Under the pieces are notes generated by a model that made no database searches, was not told where the DNA came from, and saw only the letters and a program-made list of their open reading frames with translations. A program made the translations under genes and the position numbers. A stretch of DNA of 43,500 nt, from positions 3,462,501-3,506,000 of the forward strand of contig WPIO01000007.1 in assembly GCA_009760855.2 (NCBI GenBank), in the 5' to 3' direction. Below, one piece after another: positions 20,465 through 32,680 of this stretch. The stretch's first letter is position 1, and every line of letters begins with the position of its first letter. This DNA comes from Cristatella mucedo (taxonomy: Eukaryota > Bryozoa > Phylactolaemata > Cristatellidae).

Positions 20465-21530
20465 GCTCGGAGACACCTCAGCCACGGGAGTCGTATAACA
20501 GCCACAATGGTGCCACCTGGCACCATATACCCGGAATACGTCGGCCCGATCGGCATCATTCACGTCCAAGTCCAATCCCTCAAACTCTGCTAGTGCTGGC
20601 TCCTAGTCCGCAATGTACTTCTCTCTACTGCAATTTTGGGGTATCGACGCCCGGTCGGCTCACGTTAAATTGTGCAAGTGTACCAAGGATAACGAGACTG
20701 ACGATACGGTCATAGCTTAGAGTCAGCTCTAATCCACAGCCTAGATTAAGGCCAGAATTGATGCGACCCAGCAGTCGGCCCGGTCTGAAGGCGACTCGCT
20801 CGGTTTTCAACCGCCGCCAGTCACGCCGCTCCCGGGGCGTCTGGAAGTCGCTGCCCCCGAGCTTGGCGGTCAGCCAAATTTTTTCTTTAGCATGGTCCGA
20901 CCCTTGCTGAAGCTATGGCGATATCGTGCACTGAATGGATCTCTCGATCGCACTGGTGCACGTCACCGCCGGGCCATCGATTGGCTGTGCATAGCCAAAT
21001 GGTCGCCTGAGCTATGTCATGCCAGGGCAAATGGAAAAATTACGTGGGAATCAATAAATCACTTAAATGTCATGCAGCATGCCTAACGGTAATCGCAGTC
21101 CGGTTAAATGCACTGGTTTTCCGTTACTCCCACTCAGCGGTCGTGCAGTGCCGCTCTGAGCGGACGAATCTAGTGGGCATTATCAGACGCTCGGCGACTT
21201 GATGTTGAGGACTCGAGTGTAGAACGGATCTCTGGCGGGTAAGCCTTTGGTTCGATAGGTTGAACGATTTGCAAACGGACGCAGCTGTGGCTATTCTATA
21301 TTTTGTAAGCATATAAGCTTGCCTATACCTTCGTTGGCTCAAGGGAAGCAGATCCAAAGGAAGCTTCCATTGAGAGGACAATAAGCCTGGCTAAGAGCTG
21401 CCTGGCGATTGTTCGGCCGCCACTAAGCTGAAGTCAGGCTAGCAAATCTTTCTGACGCACCTTCCCAGCAAGGAGCGCAAGCGCTTTATCGTAGGCGAAC
21501 AGGGCTCACCACATCCCGCTAGCTACCACT
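20465..21530 (-). other. Unassigned region with a minus-strand open stretch
   Basis: From about 20905 down to 20625 the minus strand is open, encoding a basic segment (FQTPRERRDWRRLKTERV) followed by a more hydrophobic one (LNLGCGLELTLSYDR, IVSLVILGTLAQF) and a stop. A second open piece lies at 20575-20360, overlapping repeat unit 2. GC is moderately raised. I do not recognise the protein. It could be a decayed gene or exon, or chance. Nothing was identified from 20910 to 21530. Confidence 0.25.
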
Positions 21531-21604
21531 CTTTATCCCTTCTCCATTACTCTGTCTTTCTCCCTCACTCTCTCGCTCTCTCCCTCACTCTCTCTCTCTC
21601 TCCC

Positions 21605-21671
<67 letters not shown>

Positions 21672-21762
21672 CTCTCTCTACCTCACTCTCTCTCTCACTC
21701 TCACTCTCTCTCAATTTCTCTCTTCACTCCACCCTCTCACATTTTCTTGCTCTCTCTCTGCC

Positions 21763-21764
<2 letters not shown>
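21531..21764. repeat. CT-rich microsatellite
   Basis: Imperfect then nearly pure (CT)n with CTCCCTCACT-type variants on both sides. Confidence 0.95.

Positions 21765-21810
<46 letters not shown>
21765..21810. repeat. (TA)n microsatellite
   Basis: About 45 bases of uninterrupted TA, directly after the CT tract. Confidence 0.95.
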
Positions 21811-21884
21811 GATTTTGCGTATTATATAGTATATACATTATATAGAATTGTGTGTAGCTCCACAATGACTTATGATTTTACATG

Positions 21885-22025
21885 TTATGCGTGCTGTTTA
21901 TCAAGCATGATACCACTCAACATTCGATCGTGTTTCCCTTGCAGCAAATGTAAAGCGCCTAGAAAGAGATTAAGTTCTCTGAGGGCGCTTTATCAAGTGC
22001 ATTATGATTATTATCATTACTGTGC
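21885..22025 (+). mobile_element. LINE-A 3' end fragment
   Basis: About 140 bp: GTTTATCAAGCATGAT, GCAAATGTAAAGCGCC, the full hairpin at about 21954-21991 and an ATT-rich tail. It is 5'-truncated at nearly the same position as the tails in the two chimeric units. Confidence 0.8.
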
Positions 22026-22059
22026 TGGCTTTAAAATTATCTATTGAATGTAAAAGCCG

Positions 22060-22347
22060 GCAGCAGGGAGTCTTTCTTACGCAACGACAACTACTTTCCT
22101 ACTGCCGACTATGGCTCGTCGTTTTCAGCGGTCCCGAGCTGCTACTTCTATGCTACTCACTACCTCAGCTGCTCTCCTGACTCTGCTGTGCTTTCCACTT
22201 TCTCTTTGTTGCGTGAGATGAAGTCTGTGGGCTACCGAATGTGTGCCGAAAGCCGCTTAGGCTGTGAGTGCGCCATACAAAACTCTCCTGCATAACACCC
22301 ACATTGTCTTTATGACTTTGTGGAGTCACCGACGGAGATACATTACA
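22060..22347 (+). mobile_element. LINE-B 3' end fragment
   Basis: Plus-strand copy of the LINE-B 3' region: CTTACGCAACGACAACTAC, GAGCTGCTACTTCTATGC, CGCTTAGGCTGTGAGTGCG. It ends GGAGATACATTACATTACATTAC (given as GGAGATAC plus three ATTAC-type units at 22335-22357), which defines the LINE-B tail as ATTAC repeats. Confidence 0.8.
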
Positions 22348-24384
22348 TTACATTACTCGTGTGTATCTGCATGCTTGTCTCAGCACGATAATTGCGTGCT
22401 TTTGCATACGCGCCCAAGCAGAATACCGTGCTTGTCGTTAAATATTGGTTGGTACTTCTAGGGAATCTTTAAAGACCCCGAATAGGCAATATGTTCACTT
22501 AGGGTACAACACAACATACTTTATCATTGTTATTCACCATTGATTCTTCGTTTAGTTTTGTATCTTCGTCAGTCACACTCAGTTTCCGATCAACTCGCGG
22601 GATTTTATCATAACTAATTCCGTCTACTTCACCAGTAGCTTTCTGCTAAATAGTACTGCACAGATACATGACGGCGGAATTTAACCACCTCTACGGCCAG
22701 TTTTTTTTCATATCGAGTGACCTTGCGGAGATGGGCGCTCATTGAAACTTGATAAGCTCATGCGAACTTGTGGCTCACAGCGAGCGAGCTGTCGTGCAAT
22801 AATTAAAGTCTGATCGTGGCCTATCCTATAGTGAGCAGCAGCATTGCCGCATTGTCAGAGTCCGGACGGAGAAGGCAGTTCCTCACTCTGTTACTCTTTC
22901 TTACCGGTGAAATCGGAAAACTTGACGTAATTAAAACTTTTGCGAAGACAAACGGTCGGCCGGTTTGTACAAAGTTACGACTCACGTTAAGCGCTCGACA
23001 GCGGAGACAGAAGTGGCAAGTGACTCCGCCAGCTGCTGTCAGCGGGCCGAGTAACGTGTCACTTCCGCCGTGAGAGGAAAGGCTTCCCACAGACCAAGTA
23101 GTTCTGCGTTGCTTTCAGGAGACAAATAGCTTCTTATTGGCCATGTCCGTTTTGGTTTCTGGACATGAATGGCTCCTCACTGGCCGCATCGAGCTGTGTA
23201 TTTGTATATAGTCTTGTTTCATTAAGGCGCCCCGCTGCTGTCAACAACGACACTTCATTTTGCCAATCGCACCCAACATTTTTTGCCGAGCAGGGTACTG
23301 CTCTTGGCTTGTGCTCTTGTGAATAGCGTGAGTTTAAAGCCTGTATTCATATCTTTGTTTCCTTGCGTACACTTCTGCAAGACATCTTCATGTATTTTTG
23401 TGGGTATGTATCTACTGCAGATAGGTTACTTTAATTTACTACGGTGTTATTGGACAAGTGGGATCTAATGAAAGTACGAGTACCTAAAAAGCTCCCACAC
23501 TGTGCTATCCACCGTGACGGGTCTTGTATCTTGCCAGCTTCACGTGGTGTGTAAAATTCAGGCTCCGGGTTTGGCCACCAAAACGATCTCACGCTTAGCA
23601 GCTGTCGTTGGGGCTAGGCTGTCCATAGTTTGTCCCTGATTTTGCAAGCTACATCGTAACGTTCCAAGGCGAAGCAACCATGAAGTAGGTAATACATGTT
23701 TTCCTTTACTATCGGAATATTATTGAAGTGTTTTATTGCTGCTACCTAGTAATGCTTAACAAATACAGGATACGAGAATAAAAATCAGTTCAAACATGGC
23801 CGGAAAATGACAGATTAGGTTAGCTAGTAATTCAACTTCTGGACAAATATAATTATATTTTTTACGAAGGGTATATGTACACGTCTTAGCGTCGCAAGCT
23901 TGCAATCTTTGCAGTTACTCAAAATTTTGAGGTATAGCAGAGAGCCTAGCAAGCTTCAAGCCATTGAACTTCAAGGTTAAACGTAACTGAATCGCAGGGC
24001 CGGCGAGAATCGATGCCACGCGCATACCTGTCAAGCTTCCCTCGAGCTGATCGCCAAGTCTGAGCCTTTTGTTGTGGTGCAAGCGGAAGCCATTGTAACT
24101 CACGTCAGCAAGCACCCAGGGGGCTGACAGTATTTGCTTAGCACCTCATTAAATGGCACCGTCGAAAGTACTTGCCGCCTTGCAGGACGTTAGTGTTCCT
24201 GGGATCTCGCAGCTGAAGGGAGAGTAAAAGGCAGAGAAATAGAGCCTCGTTTGCGAGTTTTTGGTATCACGTCTACTTTACTGCAATTTTCTTTGGTCGG
24301 GACTCCTGAGCTGTGCACTAGATCATCTGCAACTGGCCCAAAACTCAGAAGATCCACTGGTCTTTCGTCATCGACGTAGCTACC
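22348..24384. other. About 2 kb without an identified gene
   Basis: Overlapping open frames on both strands at 22816-23090 are of moderate GC but show no motif I recognise; they may be chance. A minus-strand frame at 23915-24115 is likewise unassigned. No repeat homology to the rest of the window was noticed. Confidence 0.35.
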
Positions 24385-24965
24385 CAATCATGCAGCTTAT
24401 CTCTAAGCTTTGCTGGCTCCCTATCTAGTAGAGAATCAAGTTCAGGATCATTCTTACTCGTACTGTTACATCGCTTCATCTAATTGCGCCCTCTGACCTA
24501 TCGTTCTCTTTGTGTCTCCAGCGTGCCATCGCAGGAACCATTCCTCAGCTTTCAGTCACCTCGCATTTCCTATAAACAAATCAAAACTCCTTGGTAAGCC
24601 ACCATCTTGTTTTTATACACTGAGATTCTGGAATTTCTGGCTTCAGCTGCACCGTGCACTGTATTCAAGTCATATACGTTTCTGCTAAAATGCATCGGTT
24701 CCAATCAACTTTGCCTGCGCCTCAGTGAGCTCGTGTTTGTATCGGTACGCCTAGTTTGTCTGTGCATGACCCCGTGCATGGGACTAAAAGAGGTCCTACT
24801 ATTTAGCGGACCTGAGTGTCAGCTTGTGTGCTTTCGGGGCTTATCTAAGCATGATGCCTCGGTTGTCATTATGTTGCAGTTATTTCCTATTTTGTGAAGA
24901 TTTCGAAAGCAACTAGAAAGAGATCTGCGAGACTTGTGGTGTTTTATAACCTCTCTGCTAGTTCT
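24385..24965 (+). mobile_element. Very degenerate LINE 3' region
   Basis: Traces of the ORF2 C-terminal region are visible across frames (KLCWLPI-like, then IKFRI-L-RTVTSLHLIAPSDLS-like). Near 24906 AGCAACTAGAAAGAGATC and TGGTGTTTTATAA echo the LINE-A hairpin region. Heavy decay makes the limits approximate. Confidence 0.45.
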
Positions 24966-25449
24966 GCTGAATTGTTCTGCTAATTTTCATATTATTGATC
25001 ACTAAGCCTATCTTGAGGGCCATTCAAATCGCCAGGGGTGGGCTGAATATGTATAGGATATCTTATCTCAGCGAGGGTCGTCAGAACATGGATTTCAGCG
25101 AGCAATAAGCATGCGATGAGCCTCTGAAGTCAGGGTACCCCGGGGATTTGTGCTCGCTTGACCGCTTCTAAATGTTTGACTGTACTTTTTGCAGAAATAA
25201 TCGATAGGCATTTCTAATATTTCCTTTATATGAGAAGAACAGCTGTGCATGCATTTTGACCTTCTATTCAAACAGGCCGAACTTCTTCAACTTATTTTTA
25301 TCACATTTGATATTTGGATTTGGATCAAACTTTGGAAAATTGAATGGCCCTACTGTCACCTGACTACTCACAAAGAAACAGGTGTTACTCTGAAATAGAA
25401 AAGTCTAACCCTCGAAATGGCAGAGCTAAGTACTCAATTTTGTAAGCAG

Positions 25450-25540
25450 CATTAAATATGGCTTTCCAGTTCCAAAGCTACCTTTCACTTGATGACCGAA
25501 TCAGCTCTACAGTAAAGCTTGCTTACTTTCAGATAAGTAA
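25450..25540 (+). mobile_element. Short LINE RT remnant
   Basis: TTTCACTTGATGACCGAATC, AGCTCTACAGTAAAGCTTGC and CTTACTTTCAG correspond to the LINE-A block at 14610-14665 (SFDDHISSTVKSAYFQ). The surrounding 24966-26099 is otherwise unassigned AT-rich DNA. Confidence 0.5.
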
Positions 25541-26099
25541 GTTAATACTCCTGGCTAGTAATGAGCCTTGAATGTGGCCGACGTAAGCGCGAAACGTCCA
25601 CTGTATTAAACAAGATAAGTTCAAATGGGTGAAAGAAAAATTGAACAAATTTAAAGATTTTTAATATAGCTGAAACATGAATGGTGAAAAATCGTTGACA
25701 GTAATGACGACAGCTGGAAGCGTACTCCAGAATTACCGTGTATACGAGCTGAAGGCGACTCGATCACCAAAATATCAAAATTAATTGCGAGAGACGTAGC
25801 GATGACTCGACTTGAGGAGCCGATGGTGTCAGATAACGATACAGGCGTCAGGATCTCGGATAACTTGCCTGGTGCAAGCGAATGAAGCGACCTGTAAGCC
25901 AGATAGAAAGAAGATTTTTAATGTATTCAATACTTGACAGTGAGTCAGTGGTTCTCAGACAGAAGTGGTGTAATAAATCAGCAATGCTGTTAAAGACACA
26001 CCCAATGAGCTTCCGAGTTTTGAGCCAGTTACAGGCGATTAAGTTCTCTAGCTGTATTTCCTGACTAAAGAGAGACACAATAATAGAGATGCCAAGTCA

Positions 26100-26625
26100 C
26101 GAGTTCTTCAACTAGTTGCATTGCTATTGAAACTGCTTTGCGTGGGCACGACCTCACAGTTGAGCTACTCATTTTTAGGTCCCTTCATTCTCCGGCTTCG
26201 ACCTACACACGACGAAATGCTTTCTAATCATGCTTCGCATCTTACCAACCACTCTTCTCACTCAAACTGCTTATCTGTGCGCGAACCAATCTCAAAACCT
26301 TTAAAGACTTCGCGTCAAGGTCGCATGTTGCTAAGCGAATGCCTGTAACTCACTCTCAACTGACTTCCTCACACCTACTGACACTATAAAATTGTCTCAC
26401 GAGCCATAACCCACATTTTTCCATCAGCGTTTGCGTTTTTGCTTACCCTTTGCTCTGCCTTATGTGTGGTCGTAAAGCGTGACACTGTGCACGTAAAGAC
26501 AAACCAATTGACATGCTGTCTTTGTACCATATGTTAATAGCATATAAAGTGGTTTAGGTTTCTTAGGGAGATCTTTAAATGCTTTAATATCATTATTATT
26601 GAACTGATTTATTAATGCAATTCTT
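26100..26625 (+). mobile_element. Degenerate LINE-A-like 3' region
   Basis: TTTTTAGGTCCCTTCATTCT (26176 on) is nearly identical to LINE-A at 14934-14952. CTTACCAACCACTCTTC-type and CAAAACCTTTAAAGACTTCG blocks follow in the right order, then a decayed 3' UTR ending near ATTATTATT at 26590-26599. Confidence 0.6.
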
Positions 26626-27915
26626 TCTTATTAATACCGACCGCGTAGATACAGATCGAGATGGATACAAATAAGTATTTTCAGAAGTCTCATAAAATAG
26701 TCCCTATACGAAACCACAAAACAACTTCTTTGAAGAATGGGCCATCGGCTAGGGCTCGAGGCCGCACACACTAAGAGCATCGCCATAGTTACAGGACCCT
26801 AGCACATCACTAACTTTTTAAGGTATTTCCATAAATGGGAAAACAGATACTGCTATTTTACTACTAATTAAAGCGATTAAGTCTGTCCATCACGCGCAAG
26901 TTTCTGACCAGTACTTCCGTATGAACGGACTCCCTCACGGTGAACGTGATTCAGTACTTCCAGAGCCAGAGCTAGGGACCCAGTGCAAGCATTTTTCAAT
27001 TCTGCGATTTTTTTTAAGCGTTACGCATCTTAATTGAGTTTTAAATGTTAATTCTTCGTTAACTAAAGTGAAGAAGCCAGTCCTTCCATCACGCGACAAT
27101 GTGGCCTAGCGTTGTCTTCAGTGTCTTCTTCTGAGATGGACATTGTGGATGCAGAACTGCGGATTGCACTTGTAATGCTCCGAATAATTACTGGACGTGC
27201 AGAGCTACGATAGACGCAAGCAAAGTTGCGTATGTTTCTTCTTCGGAGGACAATGCTGCTTTACGTGCTACTATTGGGACATGGTATACATGTATTGCTG
27301 GACCGTTTAATCAGCATGGACCTCTTCCCTTTCTATCTCCGAGCAAGAGCCCTGCACACATAATCTTCTAAGTGGTGTTGAATCGGATAGAGTGTCGCTG
27401 CTAGTTCGGCTGGTTTGCATGGCATCTCTTGAAGTAGTCGCCGCCAAATATTTGTATAGTTCTCATCATCCCATCTGAGCATCACTGGCTTGGCATTTCA
27501 ATAGCTTCAGCTAAGCCTCAGTTTTAGATGTCAAAGTGTATATGTCACGGTCACAGGTCATCTCGAGAGCCTTTACAGTACACAGAAAAAAGGTAATACG
27601 TTATAGGTCCGCACCTTCTAATCTCTGTCTTGCGAAATAGCCAAGAACTACCTATTCGTAACCTGTGCACGTGACATAAAGTTGGAACGTGCTTTGATCC
27701 ATGCCTACCGTAAGAAATTTCTAGGTCTGTTTGCTCATTTGCAGCCTGTGGTCCCGACAGCAGCATTGAATATTAGCTAACTTCCTCAAATTATGCGACG
27801 ATTAACCGAATTTCCTACTTATGGGAACATTTTAAGGCACTGAGAACCTAAAAGAAAAACGTAATTCAAAAATAGGTTCGGTCCAAATATATTTCCTGGG
27901 TGTCCCAAGTTAAAT
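26626..27915. other. About 1.3 kb without an identified feature
   Basis: No open frame with a recognisable domain, no RNA gene and no homology noticed to other parts of the window. Confidence 0.4.
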
Positions 27916-27929
27916 TTGGATGTCCAGTT

Positions 27930-28408
27930 CCACTACGTGGTTCTTATGCTGACCCACGAGGCCCGCCACGGCTTGGATCCCTCGTACCTAGCTGAACTGC
28001 TGCATCAGTTTCAGCCTGTTCGTGCCGTCAGATTCAGTGTGGACAATAAATTAGCTGTCCCGTTCCTCTGCTTAAAGACCGTTGGCAATAGAAGCTTTAG
28101 CTCTGCAGGTCCTAGACTGTGGAACTTGTTCCACAATTCTTACGCAACGACAACTACTCTCCTACTGCCGGCTATGGCACATCCTTTTCAGCGGTCCTGA
28201 GCTGCTACTTCTATGCTACTCACTGCCTCAACTGCTCTTCTGACTCTGCTATGCTTTCCACTTTCTCATTGTTGCGTGAGACGAAGTCTGTTGGCTACCG
28301 AATGCGTAGCGAAAGCCGCTTAGGCTGTGAGTGCGTTATACGAAACTCTCCTGCGTAACATCCACATGGTCTTTATGACTTTGTGGAGTTACAGACGGAG
28401 ATACATTA
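27930..28408 (+). mobile_element. LINE-B 3' fragment with ORF2 C-terminus
   Basis: The frame at 27916-28200 encodes TLTHEARHGL-type residues: LMLTHEARHGLDPSYLAE, FQPVRAVRFSVDNKLAVPFL, SFSSAGPRLWN. The 3' UTR follows to GGAGATACATTAC at 28398-28408. It is the plus-strand counterpart of 7890-8380 and is 5'-truncated. Confidence 0.8.
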
Positions 28409-28489
28409 CGTGACAGCAATAGGCTCATTGTCAAACCTTCCTGTTTCCAGCTAAGTAAAAATGCCAATTTAATTGTTCGCAAAGTTAAG

Positions 28490-28950
28490 AATACTTGAGC
28501 TGCAATGCTCCTTGCATTTCCCGCATGCTATCTCAAACTCTGCAGCCAACGACTCGCACTTTTCATGGATCGTGAAGCAAGACCAGTTAATTGGGTACAA
28601 AACTCTTCAGGGCTGCTTGCGTATCCTGATTGTAGGGCTGACCGTATTACAACGTTTCTCACTCACCTTCACTGGATCCTCATTAAGCAAGGTATGGAAG
28701 TAAATTTCTGTTCCTCATTACGTTCCACCCTCATTCGTTCTGGGGATGACGTTTCTGATATTTTTAATTCCTGATTTTGGTATCGCACCAACCGAGATTC
28801 TAACTCACACATTTTTATGTACCTCTAAATAAGCTCAAAAATCTTTTAGAGACCGTGCTTACAGTTAGGATGCTCCCGCAGCCTGGAACCCAATGCTCAA
28901 AAAGAGCACCATTCTTTGACTTGACCTAAAAGAGGAATTTCAAACCTCTT
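28490..28950 (+). mobile_element. Degenerate LINE-A-like fragment
   Basis: The translation shows WVQNSSGLLAY and FLTHLHWILIKQ, aligning with LINE-A QLVQNSAGRLV and LADLHWLPVKQ. AAAATCTTTTAGAGACCGTG and CAGCCTGGAACCCA near 28838-28893 match the later C-terminal segment. A large deletion lies between. Confidence 0.6.
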
Positions 28951-29457
28951 TTACCCATGGATATTAAGCTCTTCCGTAGCAACTCTTTTGTTCCTACTAA
29001 GAGTGATGAAACTGAGCGTGCTATCGCTGATCAGTTGAAATTCTACTTTCCCAGCACATTTAAAATGCCTGCAAAGACATTCAGTTCTCTTATAGTCAAT
29101 ATAAAAGCTCCTTACTTGAATCATCGATATAATTTAATTTTGTTGTTAAGTAAATTCCAGAAACCAAAAAGATCACCTTGTGTATGTATACCTTTCCTCA
29201 TTTAGTTAGTTACTCAAGTATTTTCTCAACATGAAAGCGTACGTAGAAAAAAGGGCAAAATTCACCGGATTTCGAAGCAAAATTCACATGAAGATAATGA
29301 TCAATAAAAATATACACTGGATCACAACTTAAATCCACGCCCTAGATCGTGAAGCCAGAAAGGTTTACCTCAGGGATAGGACTCAATGTCAACGTTATGA
29401 ACGAGGGCGGCTCTTGAAATAAAGTTTCTTGCCAAAATCACTGCCCATATTATGGGC

Positions 29458-29458
<1 letters not shown>
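28951..29458. other. No recognisable feature
   Basis: An 82-codon open frame (28957-29205) shows no identifiable motif. Immediately before the AT tract is the palindrome GCCCATA-T-TATGGGC (29443-29457). Confidence 0.4.

Positions 29459-29512
<54 letters not shown>
29459..29512. repeat. (AT)n microsatellite
   Basis: At least 50 bases of uninterrupted AT. Related short motifs (ATTATGGGCGGT before, ATAATGGGTGGT after) flank it. Confidence 0.95.
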
Positions 29513-29514
<2 letters not shown>

Positions 29515-29814
29515 GGTGGCATATAATGGGTGGTATTCTTTTCAGAGGCTTAAAAAATGCGAAGGACTAAGCTGGCTTTTCGACGATGCATCATCAGGGC
29601 AGCAAGTTATGGGAACGGCTCTGAGTGAAAGAACAATCAAGAACACCCATGCCTTATTCAAAATTGTATTTCGTTAACTTAGATTGCCAAAGTCTAAGAC
29701 AATGGAATTCATAGGTACAGCACCAGCCAGAGACTTAAAGTTGACAATCCTATGTACCACTGATTAGACGTATTTTATTTGTATTTAAGCGTTATTATGC
29801 GGTAAAATATTGCA

Positions 29815-30670
29815 CCTCAACCTGTAGCTCAACAACTCCATAACGACTACACGCCCACAACAAACCTAAGCGGCCCTTGGTGTGCATGCAGTAGCCAGCA
29901 GACTTCATCTCACACAACAAAGTAAAAATGAGAAGTCCAGCTGAGCCAGGAGACCAATTGAGGAATTTCGTAGCACGATAGCATCAGCTTACGACGGCTG
30001 GAAAGGATGTGCCACAGTCAGCAACATGAGAATATATGTAATTGCGTAAACATTTTGGAGGAGAGTACCATAGTCAAGAACCTGCACATGATAGGGATCA
30101 GTCGTCAATGGAATTTAAGCATTGGAATGATACAGCTGATATATTGCCCATAGAGGACCTGAGAGTATGAAGAGGCTGAAAATATTGCATCAAGAATTTC
30201 ATAGAAGTATGAAGGAGCCAAGCCATGGCTGGCCGTATGAATCAGCATATGTACTTTACTATGCATCCATTGATCTACCCGGACCCAACCACAGATCCAT
30301 CAGGAAAGTCATTCGTGGCTAAACCTCTGGGATTTGCCTTGCAGCTAAATTAATCAAGAACTACCACGGCTTGATGGCTTTTTTCGGTACCCAGCCGAAA
30401 TTGAATCACTGCCATCCAGCCTAAACAGCACTATGGAGCTAATTACATTTTCAAACCACCACGGTGAGCAATAAATAATCTTAGATAGGGATCAAAAGGG
30501 ATCGCCGGTGTTGGAGATAGTTTTCTGAATGAAAATTTCAAGATCCAGCGAGTTGTTAAAGAGTTCTACTAAATTCGAGCACATGAGGATTTTTGCAAAA
30601 TGGAACCACCTAGTAGAAGAGCAAAGTCTCCTAGTCGATGCATGAACTTTTGGCTAAAAATTGGTTAAAA
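29815..30670 (-). mobile_element. Degenerate LINE-B fragment
   Basis: In minus orientation it follows the LINE-B order from 3' UTR (CAACAAAGTAAAAATGAGAAG, CAATTGAGGAA) through the C-terminal coding part (GGAGCCAAGCCATGGC, CATCCATTGATC) and into the end of the RT region (CTTAGATAGGGATC, TCTGAATGAAAATTTCAAG). It has many substitutions and small indels and is clearly older than the copies at 7890 and 30905. Confidence 0.65.
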
Positions 30671-30904
30671 ATCTGCGCAGCTGCAATCGTAAAATAAAGT
30701 ATGGAAATTTGATTATGCTGTTGGTATATTCGCACTCTAATGCACTGCCACCGTCTTACGTAACGCTGCGGTCTGTCTAGCTTGCAGTTTCAAGCAGTCA
30801 ACAACTGCAAGACATGCCATTAATCGCGTCGCATTTCTTCTCATTTTTTCATTGGCTGTTGATCTTTTTAAGTCAATATTATTATGCATGTAATGAGTAG
30901 TATC

Positions 30905-31445
30905 TCATTCTTTAACTCACAAAGCCATAAAGACTATGCGGATGTTACAAAGAAGAGTTTAGTATAGTACATCCACACCAATGCAGTATTTGATACGCAT
31001 TCGGTAGACAGCAGACTTTATCTCACGCAACCATGGGAAAGTGAGAAGCATAGCTGAGTCAGGAGAGCAGTTGGGGTGGTGAGCAGCATGGAAGTATCAG
31101 CGTAGGACCGCTTGAAAAGATTGGCCGTAGTCGGCAGCAGGAGAGTAGAAATTGTTGCGTAAGATTTGCGGGTGTGAGTTCCACAGTCTAGGACCCACGG
31201 AGACAAAGCTCCTGTCGCCAACGGTCTTTAAACAGAAGAATGGAACCGCGAATTGATTGACCATAGTGTACCCAATGGTGGGGGCTGACAGGGGGGGCTG
31301 ACATTAGTGCAGCAGTTCAGCTAGGTATGAAGGAGCCAAGCTGTGGCGGGCCTTTTGAGATAGCATAAGAACTTTACTCTGTATCCATCGCTCAATCAGC
31401 AGCCATACAAGCTCTTTTAGCAAAAGAGACGCATGGTGAGAAATG
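30905..31445 (-). mobile_element. LINE-B 3' fragment
   Basis: Minus-strand match to 7910-8410: CAAAGCCATAAAGAC, CGCATTCGGTAGAC, GAGTCAGGAGAGCAGTTGGG, GTGAGTTCCACAGTCTAGGA, GGTATGAAGGAGCCAAGC, CTGTATCCATCGCTCAA. It contains a small G-rich duplication (GGGGGCTGACA twice) at 31280-31303. It is 5'-truncated at about 31445. Confidence 0.75.
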
Positions 31446-31899
31446 AGACACATTGTGACAAAGGAGACACCTAGGGCAAGCCAGATGAAGCCGGCATAGT
31501 TTCGGACCTCGACTTCGTAGCTGCTGACCGGACATACATCTGTAGTGCTCCGCCTAGTATGGTAATCACTTCACTGTGTTTTCTATTGCGATTGCACTAG
31601 CGCTCCAGCCAAGCCATCGATGCTTGAACTCACGCAGGTAACAGAATGTGCAAGCTTACTGCTTACTGCTGATTTTCATTTTACCGCAGCTTACCCACAA
31701 GGCAGTCCACAGCTTTAGGTTAGCGGACTTTTAATACCTTGTAGGTGTGTGCGTGCCTATTGTCGTTATGCTATCGTCGTTCAAATGTATTCCTAGGTGA
31801 GATTGCTGTTTCTAGGGTAAGCGAATAGATATCAAAAACGATGGCGACCTGAAGTCGCCGCGCGGCCGAACCCTGTTCTATCCCAACCCCAGCATATTT
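31446..31899. other. No recognisable feature
   Basis: Unassigned sequence between LINE fragments. The GCGGCCGAACCCTG stretch at about 31860 may be 5' sequence of the following LINE remnant. Confidence 0.35.
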
Positions 31900-32680
31900 T
31901 CTCTTAACTGCAATTGTATTCTGCTGCCCTAGGGAATATCCCCAACGCTATAGTTAATCGCTTTAACTCCTCGGTGGTCATCAAGCATACTATAACAACG
32001 GAGGCTCATATTAATGCTGCATGGAATCCTCACTCAATCTGCTATAAATCCCGATTAATACGCGACATAATTACTGAGATTGGCTATAACCTGTTTGCCT
32101 TGACCAAGATCTGGCTGAAATCGCTTAGCAGGCCGAATATAATTGACCCAACACCAACAGGTTTCTCCTACTTTCATACCGCCAGATCAATCAAAACTGG
32201 TGGTGGTGTCGCCATTTTCCGCCATTCCTCCTTCAATTTAAGACCATATGTGCAGTCTCCTCAAAGCAGTCCTTCAAATCTCTTATTTTCAGTTCGTCCG
32301 CACTGGTCTACCGCCCATCCCCCAGGTACCAAGTCAGCTTTTATCTTAGATTTCTCTGATCTCATTTCAACTTTGTGTGCAAGAAGCTGATCTTCATTGT
32401 TAAGGGTGATTTTAGCCTTAATTCTGATAACTTATCTGTCACACTGCGCACCATATATCGAGCAATGACTGACTCATTTTCTCTTGCGGCTCATGTACAT
32501 GACCCTACTCACATCAAGGTCACACTCTCGACTAAATAACCATGTACTCTTGTTGACATTTTTCTTGCAATCACTAACGATGTGATCATGCTTTCTTTAC
32601 GGTAAATTTAAATTGCCTAGAAAGAGACGAATTTTTTAATGGTTCTAAATAAATGTATTATGATTAATAATGTGTATTGA
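31900..32680 (+). mobile_element. LINE remnant: endonuclease joined directly to a 3' tail
   Basis: The frame at 31914-32390 encodes an APE-type endonuclease: NPHSICYKSRLIRDIITE, LFALTKIWLKS, GFSYFHTARSIKTGGGVAIF. A decayed GDF-type motif follows past the stop (VKGDFSLNSDN, at about 32400). After about 200 bp comes a LINE-A-like 3' tail (GCCTAGAAAGAGACG, 32613 on). The whole RT is missing. The ETW motif reads KIW, so a catalytic Glu is changed. Confidence 0.7.

Noticed and set aside
31276-31303. G-quadruplex-like G-rich patch
   Set aside because: Two runs of G arise from a small duplication (GGGGGCTGACA) in a decayed LINE; too few regular G-tracts.
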